Source: Deltaproteobacteria bacterium
Lineage (GTDB): Bacteria > Myxococcota_A > Polyangia > Haliangiales > Haliangiaceae
Reading direction: 5' to 3'
Assembly (NCBI GenBank): GCA_021413675.1
Contig: JAIOQA010000415.1
Span: 1 to 37,243, forward strand
Length of the DNA stretch: 37,243 nt
The notes beneath the pieces are model-generated. The model was given only the letters and a program-made list of their open reading frames with translations. It was not told where the DNA came from and searched no databases. A program made the translations under genes and the position numbers. Of this stretch, positions 1 through 8,053 are shown piece after piece. How positions within the stretch are numbered: the stretch's first letter is position 1; every line of letters starts with the position of its first letter.

Positions 1-1155
1 ACGAGGCGATCGCCGTGCTCACGCAGGCCCGCGCCCGCGCGCGCGACCGGGTCGAGCCCCGCGGAGGCCTCGACCGAGCACGCGCTCGCGCGCGTGCGCA
101 TGTACCAGGCCGACTACGTGGCGGCGCTCGCGCACGTGAACGCGGGGCTCGCGCTGATCGCGTCGGCGCGCGAACCCGAGGTCCAGCGCCTGCTGCTGCA
201 GACGCGCGCCGACATCGAGCTGTTCCGCGGCAACGCCGCGCAGGCGCTGCACGACGTGGACCTCGCGCTGGCGCTCGGCACCGGCGACGACGCGCACCTC
301 GCGGGCCTGCACAACACCGCCGGTCGCGCGCTGCTCCACCGCGGGGACCTGGCCGCGGCGATCGACGCCCTCGACGTGGCGCTGATCCTCTTTCGCCGCC
401 TGGGCCGGATCGACCAGGAGGTCAAGGTCAGCAACAACCTGGCGGCCGCGTGCTTCCACCAGGGCGACTGGCGGCGCGCCGAGCAGTACTGGCTGCGGTG
501 TCGCGAGGTCGCCGCGCGCATGGGGGATGCGCAGGAGCTCAGCCAGACGCTGAACAACCTCGGTTACCTCTACCTCCAGCAGGGCGCGCTCGAGCGCGCC
601 GAGGCGATCCTCGATCACGCGATGGCGCTGGCGCGCGAGGGCGGTCGCGAGCACGTCCTGGCGATGAGCCTGGGCAACCGCGGCGAGCTCCACCTGCAGC
701 GGCGTCAGCTGGGCGACGCGCGCCGCAGTCTCGAGCGCGCGCTCGCGACCTTCACGCGCATCGGCGCCAGCGACGACCGGCGCGAGACCCTGCGACGCCT
801 GGCAGCGGTCACCCTCGCGGAGGGGCGCCCGGTCGAGGCGCTCGCCGAGGCGCTGGCGCTGCGCGCCGAGGCCGACGTCGCGACCGGGGAGCAGATCGCC
901 CTGGCGTGCGTGGCGGCCGCGGCGCTGCGCGCGCTGGACCGCGCCGCCGAGGCGCGCGCCCACCTGGCGCAGGTCCGCGAGCTCGCCGGCTCGCCGCTCG
1001 ACGCGGCCCGGCTGGATCTCGCGGAGAGCCGGGCGTGCGCCGCCGCAGGCGCGCCGGAAGAAGCGGCGCAGCTGGAGGCGCGGGCCATCGCCGGCTACGG
1101 CGCCCTCGGCGCGCTGGCGGTGGTGGCCCGTGAGGCGACCGACGACGCGCCCTGA
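1..1155 (+). CDS. TPR-repeat protein, C-terminal part (5' end outside window)
   Basis: The frame is open from the left edge to the TGA ending at 1155, and the true start lies upstream. The product is a string of helical tetratricopeptide repeats (for example the LNNLGYLYLQQGALERAEAIL segment and AMSLGNRGELHLQRRQLGDA), a protein-protein interaction fold. Proteins of this composition are often the C-terminal half of large myxobacterial kinases or signalling ATPases, but that half is not visible here. From base 3 to about 59 the TPR-like reading (EAIAVLTQARARARD) is in frame 3; from about 61 it continues in frame 1. The switch falls at a CCCC run (57-60), so there is either a sequencing indel or a real frameshift. 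The ATG at 94 sits inside a repeat helix and is probably not the real start. The FHA regulator gene follows. Confidence 0.75.
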   Translation, partial: TRRSPCSRRPAPARATGSSPAEASTEHALARVRMYQADYVAALAHVNAGLALIASAREPEVQRLLLQTRADIELFRGNAAQALHDVDLALALGTGDDAHLAGLHNTAGRALLHRGDLAAAIDALDVALILFRRLGRIDQEVKVSNNLAAACFHQGDWRRAEQYWLRCREVAARMGDAQELSQTLNNLGYLYLQQGALERAEAILDHAMALAREGGREHVLAMSLGNRGELHLQRRQLGDARRSLERALATFTRIGASDDRRETLRRLAAVTLAEGRPVEALAEALALRAEADVATGEQIALACVAAAALRALDRAAEARAHLAQVRELAGSPLDAARLDLAESRACAAAGAPEEAAQLEARAIAGYGALGALAVVAREATDDAP

Positions 1156-1216
1156 CGGTCGCTGGCAACCTGTGGCGCTGCCGCGGGTTGCCGTCGCCGA
1201 TCGAGGTCGGGCCGCT

Positions 1217-1222
1217 TATAGT
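1217..1222 (+). promoter_or_regulatory. possible -10 box (TATAGT)
   Basis: TATAGT matches the sigma-70 -10 consensus at five of six positions and forms an AT dip in otherwise very GC-rich DNA, 12 nt before the GTG at 1235. No good -35 box at 16-18 bp was found, so this is only suggestive. It supports a start at 1235 for the downstream regulator. Confidence 0.3.
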
Positions 1223-1234
1223 TGGCGAAGCCAC

Positions 1235-2650
1235 GTGAGCAGTGATCAGCGCGAGCATCTGGGTCCGGAGACGGTGTCGCTGGTCACCGGCACCGATCGC
1301 GCCGCGCCCGGCGAGGTCAGCGATCACCTGTTCGTGGTCATCCACGGCGACCGCCCGCTGGCCCCGCCCGCCCGGCATCCGCTCGAGGGTATCGACGAGA
1401 TCGAGCTGGGCCGCGCGCTCGCGACGACCGAGGTGACCCGCACCGGGCGGCGCCTGCGGCTCGGGTTCCCCGACCCGCGGATCTCGACGCAGCACGCGGT
1501 GATCACCCGGACGTCGACCGGCTGGGTCCTCGCGGATCGCGACAGCAAGAACGGCACGTTCATCGGATCCGGCGGGCGCCTGACCGCGCCGACCCCGCTC
1601 GCCGAGGCGACGCCGTTCTCGATCGGCCACACGTTCCTGATGCTGCGCACCGCGTGCCACGCGAGCGGGCCGCTCGTGATCGATGGCGCCGAGGCGCTCG
1701 CCACGCTCTCGCCCGCGCTCGGCCAGCGGTTCCACGATCTCGTGCGGGTCGCCGCGACCGGTGCGTCGATCTTCATCCAGGGCGAGACCGGCACCGGCAA
1801 GGAGCGCGTCGCGCGGGCGATCCACGCGATGACGAGGCGCACCGGCGAGCTGGTCGCCGTCAACTGCGGCGCGCTCCTGCCGACCCTCGCGGCCAGCGAG
1901 CTGTTCGGTCACCTGCGCGGCGCGTTCTCGGGCGCCACCGCCGATCGCGTCGGGCTGGTCGCCTCGGCCGCCGGCGGCACGCTGTTCCTCGACGAGGTCG
2001 GCGACCTGCCGCGCGAGGTCCAGCCGACCTTGCTGCGCGTGCTGCAGGAGCGCGAGGTCCAGGCGCTCGGGGCGAACCGGCCGCAGGCGGTCGACCTCCG
2101 CGTGGTGTCGGCGAGCCATCGCGATCTCGCGACCGCGGTGAGCGCCGGCGAGTTCCGCGCTGACCTGCACGCGCGGCTCGCCGCGTTCACGCTGATCGTG
2201 CCGCCGATGCGCGAGCGCCGCGAGGATCTCGGCCTGATCCTCGCCGAGCTGCTGCGCCGGCACGCGCCAGAGCCCGAGCGGATCACGCTGTCGCGCGGCG
2301 CGCTGCTCGCGATCTTCGCCTACGACTGGCCGCAGAACGTCCGCGAGCTCGAGAGCGCGCTCACGATCGCGGTCGCCCTCGCCCGCGATGGCGTGATCCA
2401 CGCCGAGCACCTCCCGGTGGCGGTCCGCGGCGTGCGCGCGCCGGCGGCCGAGCCCGGCGCGACGACTGGCGACGAGGTCCCGGCGCCGCGCGCGACGCTC
2501 CCCGAGCGCCGCGCGGCCGAGCTCACGCGCCTGCTCGCGCGCCACGGCGGCAACGTCGCCGAGGTCGCCCGCGAGCTGCGCCGGCAGCGCACGCTGGTCC
2601 ATCGCTGGCTCCGCCAGTACGGCATCGATCCGTCGCAGTTCCGGCGCTGA
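1235..2650 (+). CDS. FHA-domain sigma-54-dependent transcriptional activator
   Basis: This is a 471-residue bacterial enhancer-binding protein. Residues about 31-137 form an FHA phosphothreonine-binding domain (GR at 59-60, SxxH at 84-87, KNG at 105-107). Residues about 148-390 are the AAA+ sigma-54 activator domain, with Walker A GETGTGKE (183-190), the sigma-54 contact loop as GAFSGA (229-234; family norm GAFTGA), Walker B GTLFLDE (248-254) and WPQNVREL. A Fis-type HTH ends the protein (NVAEVARELRRQ). FHA input suggests control by Ser/Thr protein kinases, as known for other myxobacterial activators. The in-frame GTG at 1130 would add 35 Arg/Pro-rich residues and overlap the TPR gene, so 1235 was preferred. 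The targets are unknown. The RiPP genes 400 bp downstream are candidates by position only, and no clear -24/-12 site was seen there. Confidence 0.9.
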   Translation: MSSDQREHLGPETVSLVTGTDRAAPGEVSDHLFVVIHGDRPLAPPARHPLEGIDEIELGRALATTEVTRTGRRLRLGFPDPRISTQHAVITRTSTGWVLADRDSKNGTFIGSGGRLTAPTPLAEATPFSIGHTFLMLRTACHASGPLVIDGAEALATLSPALGQRFHDLVRVAATGASIFIQGETGTGKERVARAIHAMTRRTGELVAVNCGALLPTLAASELFGHLRGAFSGATADRVGLVASAAGGTLFLDEVGDLPREVQPTLLRVLQEREVQALGANRPQAVDLRVVSASHRDLATAVSAGEFRADLHARLAAFTLIVPPMRERREDLGLILAELLRRHAPEPERITLSRGALLAIFAYDWPQNVRELESALTIAVALARDGVIHAEHLPVAVRGVRAPAAEPGATTGDEVPAPRATLPERRAAELTRLLARHGGNVAEVARELRRQRTLVHRWLRQYGIDPSQFRR

Positions 2651-2757
2651 GCCGAGCGAAGCGAGGCGGCGCAGGGTCCGGACGAGATCGGGCTGCGCGT
2701 CCTCGCGCGGGCCGATCGATCAAAAGAGAGCCTGGAAGCGAAAGCTTCACAGGCTCT
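2651..2757 (+). repeat. structured 3' element, copy 1 (R1)
   Basis: The element begins directly after the TGA at 2648-2650. A small stem-loop comes first: GCC-GA-GC-GAA-GC-GA-GGC at 2651-2667, with facing GA/GA steps and a GAA loop. After a 21-nt linker comes a 33-nt block (2689-2721) identical, in inverse orientation, to 18695-18727. Five nt later there is a strong hairpin with arms 2727-2734/2750-2757 and 2735-2739/2744-2748, a GAAA tetraloop (2740-2743) and one bulged A. There is no T-run after it on the plus strand, so it is not a classical intrinsic terminator. It may be a 3'-UTR RNA element or a mobile palindromic repeat. The second copy is at 18660-18765. Confidence 0.8.
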
Positions 2758-3061
2758 GACCGCGAGCCGCGCGCGCCCGCGACGGTCACATCGTCGGTGC
2801 GCCCACTCCGGCGGCGATCACGCCGCCTGCGCGTCTGTGCCCCCACTCGCCGTGGTCACAACCACCGCAGGCCCACTCCGCACGACCCGGTGCATGCCAG
2901 TTCCGATCGCGAGAATTCGATTCCTCGTCGAACAAGGCAGTCGCGAACAGCCATTCTCACGCGTCACACAAAATCCACCCACCACTCAACTGTCAGCATC
3001 GATGACGGCGCCAGTTCCGGCACGACGTCGCATGTTCGAACCAGGAATCACGGAGAACCCC
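2758..3061 (+). other. intergenic leader region before the RiPP precursor
   Basis: No gene is supported in these 304 bases. Composition becomes less GC-rich from about 2905 to 3010, as expected for a promoter zone. I could not define a convincing -35/-10 pair or a sigma-54 -24/-12 site. A short inverted repeat (TTCGA...TCGAA) lies near 2926-2942. The ribosome-binding site of the precursor gene is GGAG at 3052-3055. Confidence 0.4.
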
Positions 3062-3238
3062 ATGAAGAAGATCTCGAAGAAGCTGTCCATCTCGACGGAG
3101 ACCGTCCGCAACCTCGCCACCGACCAGCTCGGAACCGCGAACGGTGGAATGCGGCCGGCGACGGCTGGCTCGAAGTGCTACTGCGAGACCGATCGCGCCG
3201 GCTGCAGCAACTGGTGTGGCGGCTCGGTCCTCTGCTGA
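3062..3238 (+). CDS. lanthipeptide-like RiPP precursor peptide
   Basis: This 58-residue peptide is too short for routine gene callers but well supported. GGAG (3052-3055) is 6 nt before the ATG. Residues 1-29 look like a class I lanthipeptide leader: Lys-rich start (MKKISKKLSIS), then ETVRNLATDQLGTANGG ending in a Gly-Gly cleavage site. The 29-residue core (30-58) holds five Cys (39, 41, 48, 52, 58) and five Ser/Thr (T34, S37, T43, S49, S55), the balance expected for up to five (methyl)lanthionine rings. A LanC cyclase gene starts 82 nt downstream in the same direction. No LanB dehydratase, protease or transporter lies nearby, so dehydration would need an enzyme encoded elsewhere, or the core is modified another way. 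The peptide's activity is unknown. Confidence 0.85.
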   Translation: MKKISKKLSISTETVRNLATDQLGTANGGMRPATAGSKCYCETDRAGCSNWCGGSVLC

Positions 3239-3320
3239 ACCGCGTGTCCGACCCGGCGCACCGCTCGATCGGCGGTGGCCGGGTCGCCCCCCTTTTTGTT
3301 GCTGCCTGCCGGAGGCGAAC

Positions 3321-4580
3321 ATGAGCTGGATTCCCTTGCTCGATGGCGAGCCCCGCGCGCGCGCCGACGTGATCGTCCGCGGCATCGCGGCGGCGCTCCG
3401 CGCACCGCGCGACGGCGGTGCCGCGCACCTGTCGAGCGGCGACGCCGGCCACGCGCTCCTGTTCGCGTACCTCGCCCGCAGCGGCCTGGGCGATTTCGGG
3501 CCCGCCGAGGAGCGGCTCGAGCGCGCGATGGACGCGGTCGGCGCCCAGCCGATGTCGGCCGAGCTCTTCAGCGGCTTCACCGGCATCGCGTGGGTCGCCG
3601 AGCACCTGCAGGATCGCGACTGCCCCGACGACGTCAACGACGCCCTCGTGCCCGTCCTCGGCGATCACCTCGCGACCTCGCCGTGGCGCGGCGCCTTCGA
3701 CCTCATCACCGGGCTCGTCGGCATCGGGCTGTTCGCGCTCGAGGGGCTCCATCGCCCCGGGCGCCGCGCGCTGCTCGCGACGGTGGTCGACCGCCTGCAC
3801 GACACCGCGCAGCCGACCGCGCACGGCCTCGCGTGGCGCACGCCCCCGGAGCAGATCATGATGGCGCGCGCGCGGGCCGCGCACCCCGACGGCTACTACG
3901 ACCTCGGGCTCGCGCACGGCGTGCCCGGCATCATCGCGCTGCTCGGCCAGGCGATCGCCGCCGACGTCGCCACGGCGCGGGCCTGGCCCCTGCTCCGCGG
4001 CGCGGTGGCGTGGCTGCTCGCGCGCCGCGCGCCCGCCGCCGACGGGTCGCATTTCCCGCCGCTGGTCGCGACGGCCGATGCCGCGTGCGCCGCGCCGGGC
4101 TGCCGACTGGCGTGGTGCTACGGCGACGCCGGCATCGCGGTGGCGCTGCTCGGGGCCGCGCGCGCGGTCGGCGATCGCGCCTGGGAGGCCGAGGCCATCG
4201 CGCTCGCGCACGAGATGGCGCGCCGCGACGTCGGATCGTGCGGCGTCCGCGACGCCGGCCTCTGCCATGGCGCGGCCGGGCTCGCGCACATCTACAACCG
4301 GCTGTGGCAAGCCACGCGCGATCCGGTCCTGCACGCCGCCGCGCGCCACTGGCTCGAGATCACCGTCGGGCTGTGGACCGACACCGGCATCGGTGGCTAC
4401 CAGTTCTGGACGCCACGCGAGCCCGACTTCGCGTTCGCGTGGACCGACGATCCGGGCGTCCTCACCGGCAGCGCCGGCGTCGCGCTCGCGCTGCTCGCGG
4501 CGATCAGCGCCGACGAACCGCGCTGGGATCAGTTCCTTCTCACGGCGGTGCCGCCGATCCCGATCCGCGCGACGGCGTGA
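3321..4580 (+). CDS. lanC: lanthionine synthetase C-like cyclase (LanC)
   Basis: This 419-residue protein starts at the ATG preceded by GGAGG (3311-3315). LanC enzymes are zinc proteins that add Cys thiols to dehydrated Ser/Thr to close lanthionine rings. The family signature is complete: LAHG with H199 (the NisC H212 position), RLAWCYG with R262 and zinc ligand C266, and LCHG with zinc ligands C315 and H316. Repeated GxxG-type turns (SGFTGIAW, TGLVGIG, GVPGIIAL, GAAGLAHI) fit the alpha/alpha toroid. It is slightly short but within the family range. It follows the precursor gene and probably shares its transcript. It overlaps the convergent gene at 4540-5640 by 41 bp. What is odd is the absence of a dehydratase next to it. 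Confidence 0.9.
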   Translation: MSWIPLLDGEPRARADVIVRGIAAALRAPRDGGAAHLSSGDAGHALLFAYLARSGLGDFGPAEERLERAMDAVGAQPMSAELFSGFTGIAWVAEHLQDRDCPDDVNDALVPVLGDHLATSPWRGAFDLITGLVGIGLFALEGLHRPGRRALLATVVDRLHDTAQPTAHGLAWRTPPEQIMMARARAAHPDGYYDLGLAHGVPGIIALLGQAIAADVATARAWPLLRGAVAWLLARRAPAADGSHFPPLVATADAACAAPGCRLAWCYGDAGIAVALLGAARAVGDRAWEAEAIALAHEMARRDVGSCGVRDAGLCHGAAGLAHIYNRLWQATRDPVLHAAARHWLEITVGLWTDTGIGGYQFWTPREPDFAFAWTDDPGVLTGSAGVALALLAAISADEPRWDQFLLTAVPPIPIRATA

Positions 4581-5640
4581 TCCACGCGGCCTTCGGCACC
4601 CGCGCGCGCGGCATCTCGGTCGCCACCAGCTCGACGCGGCCATCGCCGATCGCGGCGATGGCGTAGCCCCGCGCCGCGAGCGCGAAGACCGCCGGCCACA
4701 CCAGCGCGATCAGGTCCGGCGCCTCGATCGCGAGGCGCGCCGCCTCGTCGTCATCGTCCTGCACGACCGCGCGCATGAGCCCGAGCGCGCGCGTGACGGC
4801 GTTCGCCGACGCGTCGTACCACGGGGTCGGCAGCGCGCCCTGCGCGGCGGCGAGCGTCCCGATCCGCCAGACGATCACGCGCGCGGTCCCCGCGCCGGTC
4901 ATGCGCGCGATCTCGCGCGCGTGCTGTTCCGCGGCCTCCACGCCGGCGACGTCCGCCGTGAACGAGACGATCGCGCCGAGGCCGCGCGGCGCATCGGCTT
5001 GATGCGCATCCGCGGCGCGAGCCGCCGGCAGGAATCGACGCGCCGGCGCGTCCGTCCACGCCATCGGCGCGAGCGCCGCCCACGCCGCCTTCGCGCGGCG
5101 CAGGTTCGCGGGGCCGCCGGGCGTCCAGCGCCCCTTCTCGAACGCGCGGAGCCGCGTGCCGAGGGTGCCGTCGCGGATCCATGGGTCGACCCTGGCGGGA
5201 TCGCAGTCGAGGACCCGCGCCGCGTTCGCGCCGAGGGGCTCGCGGGTCGGGGTCCAGGCGCGCAGGACGGCGTCGCTCCAGGCGTCGTCGGTCCAGGGGA
5301 GCGCGCGCGGTCGCGCCGCGGCGGCGGCGATCGCCTCGAGCCAGCCCGGGTACCTGGTCCATGGCCCCCCCAGGGCGAGCACCGCGAGCGCTTCTGGATC
5401 GGTCACCTCCTCGACGTGGAAGCCGCGCAGCCGCGCGCGTGGCCCCATCAGGCGGATCCAGCGGCCGTGGTCGCGATCGCGCCCCACCATGTATGTCCGC
5501 TCCCAGCCATCGCCCGAGTACGGAGGATCGACGTAGACCCGCGTGCCCGGCGCGAAGTGCGCCGCGCCGCGGATGATCACCCCATCGAGCTCGTACGGCG
5601 CGCGCCGCACGAACGCCGTCACCCATCGCACCGCTGTCAC
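4540..5640 (-). CDS. hypothetical protein, 366 aa
   Basis: I do not recognise this protein. It starts at a GTG (5638-5640 complement). The first 85 residues look like a small beta domain (GTRVYVDPPYSGDGWERTY, RWIRLMGPRARLRGFHVEEV). The rest is Ala-rich and probably mostly helical, with a beta stretch near 225-265 (GLGAIVSFTADV; ARVIVWRIGTLA). There is no signal peptide or transmembrane segment. Natural residue composition and the absence of Arg/Pro runs distinguish it from the long opposing frame. It converges on and overlaps the end of the LanC gene, and diverges from the eCIS-core gene at 5777. A link to the RiPP is possible but unsupported. Confidence 0.7.
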   Translation of the reverse strand: MTAVRWVTAFVRRAPYELDGVIIRGAAHFAPGTRVYVDPPYSGDGWERTYMVGRDRDHGRWIRLMGPRARLRGFHVEEVTDPEALAVLALGGPWTRYPGWLEAIAAAAARPRALPWTDDAWSDAVLRAWTPTREPLGANAARVLDCDPARVDPWIRDGTLGTRLRAFEKGRWTPGGPANLRRAKAAWAALAPMAWTDAPARRFLPAARAADAHQADAPRGLGAIVSFTADVAGVEAAEQHAREIARMTGAGTARVIVWRIGTLAAAQGALPTPWYDASANAVTRALGLMRAVVQDDDDEAARLAIEAPDLIALVWPAVFALAARGYAIAAIGDGRVELVATEMPRARVPKAAWITPSRGSGSAAPP

Positions 5641-5776
5641 GCCGCCAGCATCGCACGCTCAAGCCCACGGGTTCGCTCGGATTCTCCCCGCGCCTCGCCG
5701 ATCTCGTGGCGATCGCGCACGACCGTCGCGCAACCACGCGCGGCCCGTGCCGACACGCCGTCGCGGAGGCGACGCC

Positions 5777-7990
5777 ATGAGCAGCGACCGAGATCGAAGC
5801 GCGAGCATCCTCGACTTCTACGACTTCCCCCGGCCCGCGACGGCGCCGGCGATCGCGCCCGGCAGGACCACCGTCACCTCCCGCATCCAGCTCCGCGCCT
5901 CCGCCGATCGCCCCGCGCCGGTCGCCGCGCCCGCGGTCGCGGCCCCGTTCGCAGCCCCCGCCCCGCTGGTCGATCCGTTCGGGCTGCATCTGCTCCACGC
6001 GCCGGTGCAGCGCATGCACACGCAGGCGGCCGCGACCATCGACGCGCCGAAGGAGGTCGAGGAGTCCCGCGCCACGCTCAGCGTCGAACCGCGCGACCAG
6101 CGCGAGGTCGCGATCCGCCCGCTCGGCGGCGCCGCCGATCAGAGCGTGGGCAGCGCCGCGAACGCCCCGACCGAGGCCCACCTCCCCGACGATCGGATGA
6201 AGACCCAGGTCGCCGCGACGATCGACGCGCCGAAGGACGCCGGCGATCTGGTCGCGCACCCGCGCCTGACGCCGCCGCAGATCGCGACCGCGCGCCGCCG
6301 CAACCCGCACCACGCGAAGCGGCTGCGCTTCGACGCCGCGGCGTTCGGCGGCGGGTCACCAGGTAGCGCCGAGTTCGCGCTCGCGGTCGCGGCGTTCCAG
6401 GCGAGCACCGGCGGCGCGCTGGGCGTCGACGGCATCGCCGGACCGAAGACGTGCAAGCTGAAGGGCTGCCTGCCGGCGCGCCGCGGCCACGGTCATGGCC
6501 ACGCGAGCCACGGTCACGCGGCGCCGCACGAGATCGAGATGCCGCCGATGGAGCTGGAGGACGACGGCGCCGAGCCCCACGAGATCGCGATGGCGCCGAT
6601 GATCATCATGCCGCCGATGACGATCGGCGCGGGCGCGCCGCCGGAGGGCAGCGCCGCGCCGGTCCAGAGCCGCGCCTCGGGCCCGCGCGCGCTCGGCGCC
6701 GAGGAGGTGCACGCCCACGCCGCCGCCGGCGTGGAGGGCGCGGGCGGTCCGATGCCCCACGCCGCGCAGATCAAGGCGAGCTTCGGCGCCCACGCGCCGG
6801 TCGTGGATCAGATCCACGCGCACGTCGGTGGCGCCGCTGCGAGCGCGGCCGCGGCCATCGGCGCGGAGGCCTACGCCACCGGCAACGCCGTCGCGTTCCA
6901 GGCGTCGCCGGATCTGTTCACCGCCGCGCACGAGTCCGCGCACGTCGTGCAGCAGCGCGCGGGCGTGCACCTCCTCGGCGGCGTCGGCGAGGTCGGCGAT
7001 GTCTACGAGCGCCACGCCGACGAGGTCGCGGCGCGCGTGGTCGCGGGCGAGAGCGCGGAGGCGCTCCTGGGCGGCGGCGCGTCAGCCACCGCGAGCGCCG
7101 GGGTCCAGCGCAAGGAGCAGGCCGCGGGCGAGGCGCCCAGCCACGCCGCGGCCGGCGGCGCGACGGTCATCGCGGTGCGCGCGCACGTCAAGCTCACGAC
7201 CACGCGCATGTACGCCGCCGCGTCCAACATGCTGCTGTACGCCGACATGCCCATCGATACGATGGCGGGTGGCGAGCCGATCGCGCAGGGGCTCCAGCAG
7301 ACGTTCACGATCGTCATGAACGACCTCGACAGCCTGCGGGCCGAGGCCGCGAAGGTTCCGGACCTGCTGGCCGGCACGCTCACGCCGGACCTCGGCGCAC
7401 TCCGGGGCGCGTGGGCCATCGCGCCGCAGGGCCTCGCGTACGCGCTGGCGCGCGCGCACAACCTCACGCACGACAAGGACGGCAAGCCCGCGCCGCAGTT
7501 CGCCAGCTACACCGGCAGCGCGCGCGCCGCGGCCAACCGGCTCCAGGCGGTGTTCGCCGCGTTCCGGGTCAACGGCGACGAGCTCGCGGTGGTGAGCCTC
7601 CCGCCGACCGCGATGGCCGACCTCAAGGGCGCGGTCGCCGCGGCGGGGACCGAGGCCCTCGACGACGGCATCCGCGCGGTCCAGGCGTGCACCGGACGCC
7701 TGATGGCCGATCTCGAGGCGCCTGACCGACAGAAAGAAGAGGCGAGCGAGCTGGTGGTCGCACTCTCGACGGTCGAGTCGGCGCACAAGGCGATCGATGC
7801 CAAGCACGTGGCGCCGCTAACCGCGGCGTTGCACCAGGTCGAGGCGCTGCAGTCCGCGCTGGCGCGGCGCACCGATCCGCGCTCGCAGGCGATCGCCGAC
7901 ACGATCGGCTTTGGCTCGACCGTCGCCGCCACGCTGCAACGCCTGAAGCAGCACCTCAAGGACGCCGGCGGCGCGCGCAAGCACCGGTGA
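5777..7990 (+). CDS. eCIS-core (DUF4157) domain protein with peptidoglycan-binding-like segment
   Basis: This 737-residue protein has its ATG preceded by GGAGG (5765-5769). Residues about 326-440 form an eCIS-core/DUF4157 domain, with a PHAAQIKASFG start, an AYATGNAVAF strand and a zinc-metalloprotease-like HESAHVVQQ (HExxH at 385-389), then a YERHADEVAARV helix. Such domains mark cargo or accessory proteins associated with extracellular contractile injection systems. Residues about 165-231 resemble a PG_binding_1 fold (AFQASTGGALGVDGIAGPKT). A His-rich stretch (236-251) and a Met/Pro/Glu-rich linker follow. The N-terminus carries two copies of a M(H/K)TQ(A/V)AATIDAPK(E/D) motif (80-93 and 141-154). 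Residues about 455-737 are helical and unrecognised. No injection-system structural genes lie in the window. Confidence 0.85.
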   Translation: MSSDRDRSASILDFYDFPRPATAPAIAPGRTTVTSRIQLRASADRPAPVAAPAVAAPFAAPAPLVDPFGLHLLHAPVQRMHTQAAATIDAPKEVEESRATLSVEPRDQREVAIRPLGGAADQSVGSAANAPTEAHLPDDRMKTQVAATIDAPKDAGDLVAHPRLTPPQIATARRRNPHHAKRLRFDAAAFGGGSPGSAEFALAVAAFQASTGGALGVDGIAGPKTCKLKGCLPARRGHGHGHASHGHAAPHEIEMPPMELEDDGAEPHEIAMAPMIIMPPMTIGAGAPPEGSAAPVQSRASGPRALGAEEVHAHAAAGVEGAGGPMPHAAQIKASFGAHAPVVDQIHAHVGGAAASAAAAIGAEAYATGNAVAFQASPDLFTAAHESAHVVQQRAGVHLLGGVGEVGDVYERHADEVAARVVAGESAEALLGGGASATASAGVQRKEQAAGEAPSHAAAGGATVIAVRAHVKLTTTRMYAAASNMLLYADMPIDTMAGGEPIAQGLQQTFTIVMNDLDSLRAEAAKVPDLLAGTLTPDLGALRGAWAIAPQGLAYALARAHNLTHDKDGKPAPQFASYTGSARAAANRLQAVFAAFRVNGDELAVVSLPPTAMADLKGAVAAAGTEALDDGIRAVQACTGRLMADLEAPDRQKEEASELVVALSTVESAHKAIDAKHVAPLTAALHQVEALQSALARRTDPRSQAIADTIGFGSTVAATLQRLKQHLKDAGGARKHR

Positions 7991-8018
7991 GCCGCGGCGC
8001 GCGGCGGCGAGTCGAGTG

Positions 8019-8047
8019 TTGCGTTTCGATCGCGCGTTCGCTACGGT
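8019..8047 (+). promoter_or_regulatory. predicted sigma-70-like promoter of the alaS leader
   Basis: TTGCGT (8019-8024) and TACGGT (8042-8047) are separated by exactly 17 bp. Transcription would start at about 8054, which is the ATG of a small Ala-rich ORF. The promoter would serve that mini-ORF and, about 150 nt further on, the alanyl-tRNA synthetase gene. The match is by eye. Confidence 0.45.
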
Positions 8048-8053
8048 CGAATC

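Noticed and set aside
2727..2757. Simple intrinsic terminator after the FHA activator
   Set aside because: The hairpin is strong but no T-run follows on the plus strand, and its architecture is shared with a second copy, so it was listed as a structured repeat instead. A short T-run exists only for minus-strand reading.
3239..3320. Second precursor peptide or protease between the precursor and LanC
   Set aside because: Only 82 bp, no ORF of usable length; contains a run of C and T and the LanC ribosome-binding site.
4078..6366. 762-codon plus-strand frame across LanC and the unknown minus gene
   Set aside because: Its product is almost only Arg, Pro, Ala and Ser, typical of an out-of-frame reading in GC-rich DNA, and it conflicts with LanC and the 4540-5640 gene.
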